From the IMG/VR virus record IMGVR_UViG_3300017989_000325, positions 1-30,094 of that record: a DNA stretch of 30,094 nucleotides, one strand, 5' to 3'. Under the pieces are notes generated by a model. The model saw only the letters and a list, made by a program, of their open reading frames with translations, did not search any database and had not been told where the DNA came from. The translations under genes and the position numbers were made by a program. Each line of letters begins with the position of its first letter. The stretch's first letter is position 1. Positions 16,055 through 23,111 of this stretch are shown here, piece by piece. The stretch comes from a virus.

Positions 16055-16651
16055 AGTACTGTCCTCCTGTGTATCGTTGGGTGTGGTATAATGTTCCGCT
16101 CGGGCCTTGGCCTGCGGATCGGCGCCGATGGGTACGGCCGACAGCTCCTTTAGCTGCCATTGGGTGGATACGCGCAGGGGGCCGGCGTAGGTCTTCCCCT
16201 GAATCTCGGCTTGTTCGTTTTCGGGCACCCACTGGCTTTTGGTGACGCGGTATCCAACCGAAAAATCGGTGAGATGCCCCTCTTTCAGCTTGGTGAACGC
16301 ATCGGCCGCGGCCTGGCTGAACTGAACGCGGCCTACGATTCGGTCCGGCTCGGTGCGAATGTTGCGAAACGACCCGATGACATCCCCGATGTCGTACCGG
16401 TTGTGGGCGTTTAGCAGGGGGACCTGGCCGCTCTCGGGCAATTCCATGCCGGAGGTCAGCAGGACCTCGCGCACCACTTCGAACCGCTGCCAGTCGAATA
16501 CCTCCGCCGGGGCCTCGGTGGTGGCCACGACCTCGACGGTTCGCTCATCATCGTTGACGGTCTGGGGGATTCCCCGCCGGTCAACGGACAGCGCGAAGCT
16601 GCGACAGGTGAGCCCTTCTGGTTCGGTCGGCTTTGTCTTGTTCTTCGGCAT
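14579..16651 (-). CDS. Prohead protease - scaffold - major capsid protein fusion
   Basis: 690 aa. The start at 16651 has AGGAG nine bases upstream and lies inside the portal 3' end (71-nt overlap). Residues 10-190 are an HK97-type prohead protease (U35): VPLLNAHNRYDIGDVIGSF holds the candidate catalytic His83 and LTDFSVGYRV the candidate Ser131. Residues 200-340 are charged and helical, like the capsid delta/scaffold domain. Residues 340-690 resemble Mu/HK97-type major capsid proteins, with NYRPRASEASDL, a GDRTETQESFSIATYGKMFAITRQTIINDDLGA-type strand-helix region in two parts and RNR-like C-terminus ending RGLYCNNGN. In HK97 the protease and capsid are separate genes; the fusion is known in other phages. 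It self-assembles the procapsid and cuts the scaffold. Confidence 0.9.
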   Translation of the reverse strand: MPKNKTKPTEPEGLTCRSFALSVDRRGIPQTVNDDERTVEVVATTEAPAEVFDWQRFEVVREVLLTSGMELPESGQVPLLNAHNRYDIGDVIGSFRNIRTEPDRIVGRVQFSQAAADAFTKLKEGHLTDFSVGYRVTKSQWVPENEQAEIQGKTYAGPLRVSTQWQLKELSAVPIGADPQAKARAEHYTTPNDTQEDSTMEKRLRQTLEARGLPKDATDEEAWAYLDTLTSPDSAGRSEPAQDPPQASIPPVDVRQAAIAAERDRIREITAMCARFDLADMAQAMVDAGTSVDQARKEVMEAALAKRTSEPPDIGYRGPRVEMIADERDKFRAASIDAVLLRAGSQVAAPAPGAQELAGYSLRELARHCLRINSLKETGQPMEMVGRALTTSDFPYILANVANKALFDGFDTAEETWAEWCGVGSVPDFKTNYRPRASEASDLDELPEGMEYKYGDRTETQESFSIATYGKMFAITRQTIINDDLGALTNIPQMHGEAAARKVGDVAYAILTANAAMGDGVSLFDASTHNNYVASGSGAVPGIATIAAGILAMGTQKDLQDLRRLNIRPRFFISPKALEGTAEVFFRSERFTDSDTVGTDSSLAGTRVNPYAGNYFTRVYDARLDDNDPAEWYLAAAKGKTVIVYFLNGNQKPFMESKEGWNVDGVEYKVRIDCGAKAMDWRGLYCNNGN

Positions 16652-18155
16652 CTTCTGATTCTCCTGTAATGGCCGCCGGGTTGTTGTGAACGCCGGTGGC
16701 CGGGGTTTGGGTAAAGTCGAGACCCAGCTCCTCGGCCAGGCTGTTAGCGGCGGCAATTTCTCTATAAACCTCTTCGAGGTCTCTGCCTCGGGACCGGGCA
16801 ATCTCCTGGGGGGACCGCAATCCAAAGCTCACCTCATCGATGCGGGCCTTGACCTCGCGGAGCGGGTCGATGGACTCCATACCGGGCGGCTGCCAGTCGG
16901 ATTTGAGCCATGGGGCCGGGTTGGCGTAATACCCGGGAAGCGACAGCCTGCCGGTCAAGACGGCCATGTCCATAAACTCCCGCAGCGTGGGCAGGCAAAA
17001 ATGGCGAATGTGGCGAACGCAGATGGGGCGAAGCTGCTGGGCAAAATCGTTGCGGACCGTGCGCGAGGTGCTGTAATTCATCCCCGCATAGTCGCCGGAG
17101 AGCAATTCATAGGGGACGCCGGTCGAGACCGACAGCATGGTCAGCACCAACTTGACCATGGGGGGAAAATTGCTGCCGGGCCGAGGATTGGACGCGATCT
17201 CGATATCCTCGCCAGGATTGAGGTATTCGATAATGGCGTTTTCCATGGTCTCGATCTGCTGGTCCGTGTCGGTATCCGTTTCGACGCGGCCATATTGACG
17301 TTCGTATGCATTGGGGGTCTTGACGAAGGTGAGATATTTGGCGGCCATTTTGGCTGCATCCATCTCGGTGTCCATGTAGTCGCCCAGGTCGTGGGCCACC
17401 AGGACCCCGGCGACAAAGGGAGAAATGCCGCGCAACTGCCCCGGTCGAAGCGTCTGAAAGTGATGCATCACGCGATCGGCCGGAATGCGCTGGGCCTTGC
17501 CCCACCCGTCGGGATCGGAAAAATGATAGGCCATGATCTCGCCAGTGGCTGTGTTGTACTCGATGCCCTGGTCCACCTCGTTGGCCGGGGACGCGGCCTG
17601 GGCGTGAAGATCGGTCAGCCAGTCGGCCTCATAGATCTGAAGGGCAAAGGGGAGGTAGGCCGATTTGTTGCGGGGCTGGGTCTTGACCAACAGAAACTCG
17701 CCGGTCTCGACATCCTGTCGCTTGGCGAGCTGCATCAACTCGTAATAATGGAGCTTTCGGGCCACATCGGCCTCGTCGGCCCAAAATGAAAAGGCGTCTT
17801 CAATCTGTTGAATAGCGCGTTTATTGAGGCCCCCATCGGGAAAATCGACGCGGCTTTGAAACAGGATGCCCTGGCCCACGGTGTAGTCCACCATGACGTT
17901 GACGGCCCGGGCAAAGTAGGGGAAATCACGCACCAGTTGGCGGACCCGGTTGCGCACGGTGGGGCCGGAGTTTTTGAGGATCGTGTTGACATTGGCATCG
18001 GTTGCGGACCAGGCCCCTGTCATGCGGTTGGTTTTGCTGGCTGCGTAGGCATCGGATCGAAGGCGGAGCTTGGCCAGTTTGCTGCGGTAGAAGTGTCGTT
18101 GAATGGCCCGTTGGGGAGAAAAGTAGGCGATAATGCGGTCTGCCAGGTTTTTCAT
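16581..18155 (-). CDS. Portal protein, lambda gpB family
   Basis: 524 aa, the usual length for lambda-type portals. Residues 60-110 have the family pattern of NTILKNSGPTVRNRVRQLVRDFP and ARAVNVMVDYTVGQG. Further features are DVETGEFLLV near residue 150, a VMHHF....PGQLRGISPF segment in the middle, and SGVPYELLSGDY-type sequence (STGVPYELLSGDYAGMNYSTSR) near residue 340. It forms the dodecameric ring at the capsid vertex through which the terminase drives DNA. Overlaps gpW by 4 nt (ATGA) and the protease-capsid gene by 71 nt, the canonical W-B-C order of lambda. Confidence 0.95.
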   Translation of the reverse strand: MKNLADRIIAYFSPQRAIQRHFYRSKLAKLRLRSDAYAASKTNRMTGAWSATDANVNTILKNSGPTVRNRVRQLVRDFPYFARAVNVMVDYTVGQGILFQSRVDFPDGGLNKRAIQQIEDAFSFWADEADVARKLHYYELMQLAKRQDVETGEFLLVKTQPRNKSAYLPFALQIYEADWLTDLHAQAASPANEVDQGIEYNTATGEIMAYHFSDPDGWGKAQRIPADRVMHHFQTLRPGQLRGISPFVAGVLVAHDLGDYMDTEMDAAKMAAKYLTFVKTPNAYERQYGRVETDTDTDQQIETMENAIIEYLNPGEDIEIASNPRPGSNFPPMVKLVLTMLSVSTGVPYELLSGDYAGMNYSTSRTVRNDFAQQLRPICVRHIRHFCLPTLREFMDMAVLTGRLSLPGYYANPAPWLKSDWQPPGMESIDPLREVKARIDEVSFGLRSPQEIARSRGRDLEEVYREIAAANSLAEELGLDFTQTPATGVHNNPAAITGESEDAEEQDKADRTRRAHLSQLRAVR

Positions 18156-18367
18156 GAGGATCGGCCCCCGTTATAGGCATAAACGCGGGTATAGACCGTT
18201 CCCACCTGGGCCTGCACGATGGAGCGCAAGGCCTGGAGCTTGTCCATGTCGCATTCGGCGTATCGAATGCTGCGGTCTCCGACGGCCACCTGGACCTCCC
18301 GCGCCCCGGTGGCCAGGTCGATAATGGCGGCCTCGATGTTGGTCAGGTCTGTGCTGGTAAACGCCAT
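18152..18367 (-). CDS. Head-to-tail joining protein, lambda gpW-like
   Basis: 71 aa, the gpW family length. The pattern TDLTNIEAAIIDLATGAREVQVAVGD..IRYAECDMDKLQALR is the alpha-beta-beta-alpha gpW fold: a helix, a hairpin around the GDRSIRYA turn, then a second helix. In lambda gpW binds the portal after packaging and prepares it for gpFII. AGGAG lies five bases before the ATG at 18367. It is first in the head operon, with a strong intrinsic terminator just upstream. Confidence 0.9.
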   Translation of the reverse strand: MAFTSTDLTNIEAAIIDLATGAREVQVAVGDRSIRYAECDMDKLQALRSIVQAQVGTVYTRVYAYNGGRSS

Positions 18368-18393
18368 GAGTGCTCCTGTCTGTTCCTTCCCTC

Positions 18394-18447
18394 CAAAAGA
18401 AAGACCCGGCGCTTGCGGAGGTGGCGGCCTCCGCCAAGGCCGGGTCT
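18394..18447 (-). terminator. Strong intrinsic terminator directly upstream of gpW
   Basis: Minus-strand RNA: AGACCCGGC pairs with GCCGGGTCT (18439-18447 with 18402-18410). Inside, CTT(G)GCGGAGG pairs with CCTCCGCAAG, with single-base bulges and a CCGCCA loop. A UUUCUUUU tract (18394-18401) follows. This gives about 19 base pairs and a U-tract, the classic form. Only about 27 bp separate it from the gpW start. Confidence 0.85.
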
Positions 18448-18516
18448 GGGAAGGGAGGTGGATGAAAGATGACAGACTATATCATGGCTTTTTGATGGTT
18501 TTGGAAAACCGGTGGA

Positions 18517-18556
18517 GAATAGCGGAATTTAGCGGAGTTTAGCGAACTTTGCAGAA
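18517..18556. repeat. Phased 10-bp iterons agcggaattt
   Basis: On the plus strand agcggaattt, agcggagttt and agcgaacttt follow one another without gaps, preceded by gagaat and followed by gcagaa. The period of 10 bp is close to one helical turn, so a protein would see the motif on one face of the DNA. Located between the terminase/winged-helix genes and the head operon. Confidence 0.75.
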
Positions 18557-18597
18557 AAACCGACTGACTTTGTGCTTGACAGGGATTAAAAAGCATA

Positions 18598-18628
18598 TTT
18601 CTCGCGCAGAGACGCAGAGGCGCAGAGA
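18598..18628 (+). repeat. Dispersed GCAGAGACGCAGAGGCGCAGAG repeat (copy A)
   Basis: Plus-strand tttctcgcgcagagacgcag followed by aggcgcagag. Together with copy B at 18671-18701 in the opposite orientation it forms an inverted pair with a spacer of about 43 bp. Confidence 0.9.
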
Positions 18629-18660
18629 AGGTCAATTAAAACAAAAACCCCTGGTCTATA

Positions 18661-18903
18661 TCACGCCCTCCCTCTGCGCCTCTGCGTCTTTGCGCGAGAT
18701 AGTTTTTTGGGTTTGGGTGGGGCGAGGGGGGCTACCATGATTTGATTTTTGCGCCATTTGTCGATGAGGTCGGTGTCCGACATCCAGATCCCTCCGGTGA
18801 CTTTGCGTGCGGGGAAATCCTGATTACGAATCAGCGCCAGGATGGTGGAGTGACTATACCCAAAATACGATGCAATTTCGGCCATGCCGTCCAGTCGGGA
18901 CAT
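18661..18903 (-). CDS. Small winged helix-turn-helix protein (HTH_17 / Nu1 or excisionase type)
   Basis: 80 aa; AAAGGAG lies seven bases before the ATG at 18903. Residues 6-52 read as a MerR/HTH_17 winged helix: GMAEIASYFGYSHSTILALI, then DFPARKVTGGIWMSDTDLIDKW. Families with this pattern include excisionases, AlpA activators and the DNA-binding domain of the lambda Nu1 small terminase. Located 24 bp after the large terminase, so a packaging role is possible. The last dozen residues (RAKTQRRRGRA) are encoded by dispersed repeat B, so the C-terminus was probably rewritten by insertion of the repeat. Regulator versus terminase partner cannot be decided from sequence. Confidence 0.75.
   Translation of the reverse strand: MSRLDGMAEIASYFGYSHSTILALIRNQDFPARKVTGGIWMSDTDLIDKWRKNQIMVAPLAPPKPKKLSRAKTQRRRGRA
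18671..18701 (-). repeat. Dispersed repeat (copy B), inside the 3' end of the HTH gene
   Basis: Plus-strand cctctgcgcctctgcgtctt followed by tgcgcgagat, the reverse complement of copy A with one change. It supplies the C-terminal codons of the winged-helix gene. Confidence 0.9.
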
Positions 18904-18927
18904 TGCGGGGTCTCCTTTCTGTGTTTG

Positions 18928-20838
18928 CTACCAGCGTTTTTCTCGCGGCGCGGGGATGCGCGGCGGTCTGGGGGTTAGGGTTTCGGGGCGCTGCCAGTGA
19001 CGGACAAAGATGTCCGCTGCGGCCCAGTTGTAACAGCTACAGTCCCAGGCGTGGTTGTCTTTGCCGGAAGGGCATTCCCACACGCCTTTGTCGTTGACAA
19101 ACTCGGCGCACATTTGGGTGGCCCAGGTAAGCGGGGTTTCGCTGTGCAGATGCCAGGCCCCCGGATCGGCGGGGGCCACCTCGATGCGGCCGGCGAGCTG
19201 GTCTTTGTAGAGGTTGACGTTGAGCCGAAGGATCTGAATGCCGCCGGGAATGGGTTTGTTAGTGCCGGGGATCGTGTCTTGTTTGGACCAGGCATGCGTG
19301 CCGGTCATGCGGCCCTCGCCCTTGATGGGGATTACATGCCTGCCTCGGCTGCGGCACCACTGATAGACCTCCCAGGTGCGGTGGCCGCCCGAGTCGATAA
19401 AGACCAGTTGGACCGGGTAGGCTTTTTTATCGATGTCGTAATACGCATCCTCGAAGAGCACCTTGTCGAGGGCCGAAAAATCGGCCTTTCCATCGGACGG
19501 GACGTATCCCTCTCGAATCTGCCACGACTCGAATCCCTCGCCCCAGGCGCGGATCTCATACCAAAATCCATAATCCTGCGTATCCACGGCGGCAGTCAGG
19601 CCCACCACGCCCTCGGAGGGGACCAGGCCGCGGGGGCGGGTGTCGCGCAGGGCGAGGATGGCATCCTCTTTGCGGTCCTGGGTGTAGTCGAGCCACGGGA
19701 TGGCCTGGTGGGCGTTTCTAAAATCCTTGAGCAGGGTTTTGTTGTGGAGCGATTTGACGAAGGCGGCGGCCACGGTGGAGAGCGACACAAATGGGGAGAT
19801 CCACGAGGGGAGGTGGAACCCGATCTTGCGGGGCTTGTGGGCCTTGAGATACGCATCGATGGGGAGGCCGGTTCGCTGTCCGGTCCATTGGCCTGCGGCA
19901 ACTGCCTTGTCTCGGTCGTGGTCGGCCCAATCGGCCTGACAGTGAATGCAGATGTAGCGGGCCAGGGAGTCCTTTTCGATCCGTTCGGGTGAAGGGTGGG
20001 ATTCCTCGCCCTTCTCGTTTTTCTCTTTGGGCCAGCGAATCTGGTCGAACTCCATGGCCTGGCGCTCGCCGCAGGCCCAGCAGGGGACGTGGTATTCGAA
20101 CACCTCCTCGGCCTCGGTCTGCAATGCCTGCCAGATGGGGGCCTGTTCGATGGTGGGGGTGGAGAGCTTGATGACCTTGTAATCGTACCGGTAGGTGATG
20201 GTTCGCTTTTCGCCCAGGCTGATGGGGTCGGCCTCGCGTTTGTTAGAGACGGGGGGGTATTTGTCGGTTTCATCGAAGATGACGTACCGAATGGGCTTGT
20301 TGGCCAGCCGGGCGGCGGACCCGGCCCATGCCAGGTAGATGGGCATGTGGGCCAGCTTGATGCGGAGCGATGTTTTATCGTCCTCCCAGCCGGTGAGGTA
20401 GGACCGGAGGCGGGGGGAGGCCTCGATCATGGGGAGGATACGGTCTTTGGAGTTTTCGCGGGCGGTGAGGGCGTCGGGGTAGACGTAGAGAACCGGACCC
20501 GGGGCGCGGTCGACGGCCCAGCCCACGAAATTATTGACCGCCTCGGTTTTGCCGATCTGGGGCGCGGCGCACAGGATCACGGTGCGGATGGACGGCCAGG
20601 CCATAGCGTCCATGATCCCCACGAGGTACGGTGTCACCTCGTTTCGCCACGACCCCTGATATTTGCCCATGGTGATCACCCGGTGCCGCTCGGCCCAGGC
20701 CGACACCTTGATCCGCTTTCGCTTTTTAAGTATCCGCCGCTCGGCCTCGCTGAACGCGAACCGAATCAGCCCGGCCGGCGACGGAAGCCCGGCGAACCAG
20801 CGGGAGGCGGAGCGGGGGATGGTAGTGATGAGATCCAT
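18928..20838 (-). CDS. terL: Terminase large subunit, GpA family
   Basis: 636 aa, the usual length for lambda gpA-type terminases. The ATPase domain has Walker A AAPQIGKTE (91-99) and Walker B VIFDETD (186-192). A zinc-ribbon insert is formed by Cys253, Cys256, Cys297 and Cys300, as in many GpA proteins. The nuclease domain has Asp419 in AAVDTQD, Asp482 in FIDSGGH and Asp594/Asp599 in DNHAWDC. It cuts concatemers and pumps DNA into the procapsid via the portal. The ATG at 20838 has only a weak AAGG, partly contributed by the adjacent dispersed repeat. The GpA family usually makes cohesive ends, so cos packaging is expected but the site was not identified. Confidence 0.96.
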   Translation of the reverse strand: MDLITTIPRSASRWFAGLPSPAGLIRFAFSEAERRILKKRKRIKVSAWAERHRVITMGKYQGSWRNEVTPYLVGIMDAMAWPSIRTVILCAAPQIGKTEAVNNFVGWAVDRAPGPVLYVYPDALTARENSKDRILPMIEASPRLRSYLTGWEDDKTSLRIKLAHMPIYLAWAGSAARLANKPIRYVIFDETDKYPPVSNKREADPISLGEKRTITYRYDYKVIKLSTPTIEQAPIWQALQTEAEEVFEYHVPCWACGERQAMEFDQIRWPKEKNEKGEESHPSPERIEKDSLARYICIHCQADWADHDRDKAVAAGQWTGQRTGLPIDAYLKAHKPRKIGFHLPSWISPFVSLSTVAAAFVKSLHNKTLLKDFRNAHQAIPWLDYTQDRKEDAILALRDTRPRGLVPSEGVVGLTAAVDTQDYGFWYEIRAWGEGFESWQIREGYVPSDGKADFSALDKVLFEDAYYDIDKKAYPVQLVFIDSGGHRTWEVYQWCRSRGRHVIPIKGEGRMTGTHAWSKQDTIPGTNKPIPGGIQILRLNVNLYKDQLAGRIEVAPADPGAWHLHSETPLTWATQMCAEFVNDKGVWECPSGKDNHAWDCSCYNWAAADIFVRHWQRPETLTPRPPRIPAPREKRW

Positions 20839-20847
20839 AAAACACCT

Positions 20848-20878
20848 TTTCTCGCGCAGAGACGCAGAGGCGCAGAGG
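20848..20878 (+). repeat. Dispersed repeat (copy C), just upstream of the large terminase
   Basis: Plus-strand ttttctcgcgcagagacgca followed by gaggcgcagagg, about 10 bp before the terminase start codon, so its end forms part of the terminase leader. Confidence 0.9.
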
Positions 20879-20896
20879 GGGTTATGGGTTGTGGAC

Positions 20897-20953
20897 CCTG
20901 TTCCCGTGATTGGGAACAGGGGGGGTTAATGTTATTGCGCGACCCTTGTCGCG
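20897..20953 (-). terminator. Two adjacent hairpins between the ParB-like gene and terminase
   Basis: CCTGTTCCC and GGGAACAGG (20897-20905 and 20912-20920) form nine perfect pairs with a 6-nt loop. CGCGAC and GTCGCG (20938-20943 and 20948-20953) form six pairs with a 4-nt loop. Neither has a proper U-tract on the minus strand, so weak termination or mRNA processing is more likely than full termination. Confidence 0.5.
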
Positions 20954-20958
20954 TGCTA

Positions 20959-21879
20959 TTATTTGAGGGGTGGCAATGCTTTGCTTGGCATATATTTCAA
21001 ATTTGTCTTGGAATTGGACCGGACTGCATTCCATGCTATGATGCTTCTGTATGCCAACTCGTGATTTGTCACTTTTCGGTAGAAAGATCCTTGTTGACAC
21101 CCATAGAGCCCTGATTTGATCAAAAACTCTCTGAGTTGCATCTCGGGCATGTCTTTCCTGAGTCCCTCTCCATCTCTCGTATTCTGCCAAAAGATCGTGG
21201 CGTCTTCGCTGTCTTTGCGATATGTCTTAATCATTATAGCCACCACAGCGGCCCTCGCCAGATGTTTCACCGAGGTTCGAGTGGCCTTGGCATTCCCTTC
21301 AAAGGTTAAAACGGAAGCTATAAAATCCCCTTCCAGTAAATATTTTGCCAGGTATTGCACGCGGACATCTTTCGTGATAGCGTTACGCTCATTGGTACTT
21401 CCTACGCCAGAAGTAAAACTGAATCTCGTATTAGATATGTTGTTCAAGAGGCCTGCTGCCGAAACCACCAAAGAGCTCACCCACAGAGGCCACGTCACAC
21501 CCAACGCTTCAGCCTCGACCTTGATCATTTCACGAAGAGATCTGGGCAGATATTCAAATTGACGATAAGCCTCCGACAACTCCCGCGCATTCTCAACTCT
21601 GAATTTTTCCAAGACGCACGGATATGTCTCACCTGACTTTATAATTGCTTGGCACTGATGTTGGCCATTTATCATAATGTCGGCGTTTAAATAGCTGGCA
21701 AAAGAAACCTCGGCATACCGGAACAGCCCTTGAACCATTTTTTTTGCAAGATCGTTTACATGGTGTGGCCGCAATGCTCTTTGTGTGCTATACGTGTTGA
21801 AGTTCAAATAATGTTTCGCCAAATCCGGCGACAACTCAACATTCCGACGTTCAATTAATCTTTTTCTTAAATCTAACAT
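20959..21879 (-). CDS. ParB-like domain protein with NGQHQ motif, phage type
   Basis: 306 aa with GGGAGG seven bases before the ATG at 21879. The N-terminal part (residues 15-90) has ELSPDLAKHYL...ALRPHHVNDLAKKMVQG and then ADIMINGQHQCQAII (71-79 core), which is the ParB/Srx-like sheet and its NGQHR-type motif with Gln in place of Arg. The remainder (100-306) is helical and matches nothing I recognise. Phage proteins of this form are often of unknown role, and some act as nucleases or regulators. It lies between another ParB-like gene and the large terminase. The DNA is more AT-rich than terL or portal, which suggests separate origin. Confidence 0.72.
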   Translation of the reverse strand: MLDLRKRLIERRNVELSPDLAKHYLNFNTYSTQRALRPHHVNDLAKKMVQGLFRYAEVSFASYLNADIMINGQHQCQAIIKSGETYPCVLEKFRVENARELSEAYRQFEYLPRSLREMIKVEAEALGVTWPLWVSSLVVSAAGLLNNISNTRFSFTSGVGSTNERNAITKDVRVQYLAKYLLEGDFIASVLTFEGNAKATRTSVKHLARAAVVAIMIKTYRKDSEDATIFWQNTRDGEGLRKDMPEMQLREFLIKSGLYGCQQGSFYRKVTNHELAYRSIIAWNAVRSNSKTNLKYMPSKALPPLK

Positions 21880-21900
21880 CTCGCATCCTCCCTTTCCCTT

Positions 21901-22668
21901 TCAAACATTGATGACATTGACGATCTGTTGAGCGCATGCCAAGGCGTATTCTTTCGACGTATTTTTCCATGCCTCCATCTTCACCCGCTGCATTTCCCAC
22001 AAAAATGCGTCGAATGCTTTTTGAAACGCCTCATCCCGCCGGTTGGCCCGCTCCCAGATCTCCCTTTCCCGCTCTCTCTGTTTTTTGGTTTTTTCTTTGG
22101 AATCAAGTCGCCTTTTTTGCGTTTCCTCATACGCTTTGTTGATGCTGATCTCCCCCTGTTCAATTGCCTGTTTGGTCTCATCGTCGCCGTGGTCTAAAAC
22201 AGTGCGAACTTGCTCTACCTTGCGGGCGGATATGCCCAGAGTTTGGGCGGTCTGTTCGGCGGATTTTGGATTTCGTGTTTCTGACTTGGCGCAAGATTGC
22301 GCCAAGTCTGTTCTCTCTCCCCGCTCTTTCCGCTTATCCATCCACTCAATACACTTCCACAGCTCCGCATCACTCAGGTTTCGCCGGTCCCTCTGCCGGT
22401 GGATGGCGTACTCGACCGCTGCATCGTCGGTATCGAATGATTTTTCAATCACAGGAACCTGCAATAAGCCGAGGGCCTGGGCTGCCATATAGCGGGTGTG
22501 GCCGTCCACGCAGACCAGCTTTCCGTTTCGCTTCCAAACAATAAGGGGCTCGGCTTCATCAAACCCATGATGTGTGATGTTCTCCTGAATCGCCCGAAGC
22601 GTTTTATTGTCAACCGGGAATATTTCGCTGAAGGGTTCCGCTATATGGACCTGGCCGATGTCGATCAT
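21901..22668 (-). CDS. ParB/sulfiredoxin-like domain protein with HTH
   Basis: 255 aa. Residues 5-90 are a ParB N-terminal domain: VHIAEPFSEIFPV, FDEAEPLIVW and the signature VDGHTRYMAA (55-60 core). Residues 115-185 have a KorB/ParB-type helix-turn-helix with AQTLGISARKVEQVRTVL and EQGEISINKAYEE. The C-terminal 70 residues are very charged and probably coiled coil (KEKTKKQREREREIWERA). It starts at 22668, overlapping the upstream gene by 4 nt (ATGA). The domain family covers partition proteins, CTP-using DNA clamps and some nucleases. With no ParA nearby, a role in regulation, packaging or host takeover is more likely than partition. Confidence 0.8.
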   Translation of the reverse strand: MIDIGQVHIAEPFSEIFPVDNKTLRAIQENITHHGFDEAEPLIVWKRNGKLVCVDGHTRYMAAQALGLLQVPVIEKSFDTDDAAVEYAIHRQRDRRNLSDAELWKCIEWMDKRKERGERTDLAQSCAKSETRNPKSAEQTAQTLGISARKVEQVRTVLDHGDDETKQAIEQGEISINKAYEETQKRRLDSKEKTKKQREREREIWERANRRDEAFQKAFDAFLWEMQRVKMEAWKNTSKEYALACAQQIVNVINV

Positions 22669-23069
22669 TGAGGTTTCTCCTTCTCTGCTGGTTTTATTCG
22701 TGCACCCACCACGCGGTTGACGCGCCAGGTGGAGCGGTTGGCGCCGATCATTTCGACCTCGATTTCTCCTACCTCTTGGTCGATTGCGTTGAAAAGCTCG
22801 TCTTTTTCCCTGGTGAATGCCGATAAGTGGGTTTCCAATATATCCATTACGGTTTGGTGGGGGGCGTTGTCGAAGAGTTCAACCACCTGGTTGAGTTGGC
22901 TAATCCAACACGACAGCCAAAACTCCAATTCGACGGCATACGTGTAGACCGCATAACCATAGGGCGACATGTAGACGGAATCGCCATCGGCAGAGATGAT
23001 TTCTTTTAGTTGGGTTTCGGGGCGGATGTAACAGGGGACAATACGCTCAGATGTGTCCTTTTTGGGCAT
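22665..23069 (-). CDS. Unknown 134-aa protein, first gene behind the structured leader
   Basis: 134 aa. The ATG at 23069 is chosen because AGGAGG lies seven bases upstream; the frame continues open to 23336 but crosses the structured leader. No known family is recognised. It has an aromatic helix (YTYAVELEFWLSCWISQLNQVV) and a long acidic helix (TVMDILETHLSAFTREKDEL), followed by EIEVEMIGANRSTWRVNRVVGARI, a possible beta tail. Its ribosome-binding site is part of a 15-nt sequence repeated at the 5' end of its own transcript, so its translation is the likely target of the leader RNA. It is translationally coupled to the ParB-like gene by ATGA. Confidence 0.75.
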   Translation of the reverse strand: MPKKDTSERIVPCYIRPETQLKEIISADGDSVYMSPYGYAVYTYAVELEFWLSCWISQLNQVVELFDNAPHQTVMDILETHLSAFTREKDELFNAIDQEVGEIEVEMIGANRSTWRVNRVVGARIKPAEKEKPQ

Positions 23070-23079
23070 GATGGAACCT

Positions 23080-23094
23080 CCTACGATTTGAGAG
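23080..23094 (-). repeat. 15-nt direct repeat copy 2, overlapping the ribosome-binding site
   Basis: Minus-strand CTCTCAAATCGTAGG, followed by AGG so that the end forms the Shine-Dalgarno of the 134-aa gene. 14 of 15 positions match copy 1 at 23260-23274. Confidence 0.9.
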
Positions 23095-23111
23095 TTGATA
23101 TCGCCGAGCCC

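Larger units (their letters stand above)
18448..18660. other. Intergenic region with phased 10-bp repeats and an inverted repeat pair
   Basis: No gene was found. It holds one arm of the inverted dispersed-repeat pair (18598-18628), the 10-bp phased agcgga repeats (18517-18550) and an AT-rich stretch. No convincing minus-strand promoter with both boxes was seen. A plus-strand cttgaca near 18575 has no well-placed -10 box. Confidence 0.6.

Noticed and set aside
18575-18605. Plus-strand ttgaca with tatttc as a promoter
   Set aside because: The spacer is about 14 bp and no gene follows on the plus strand.
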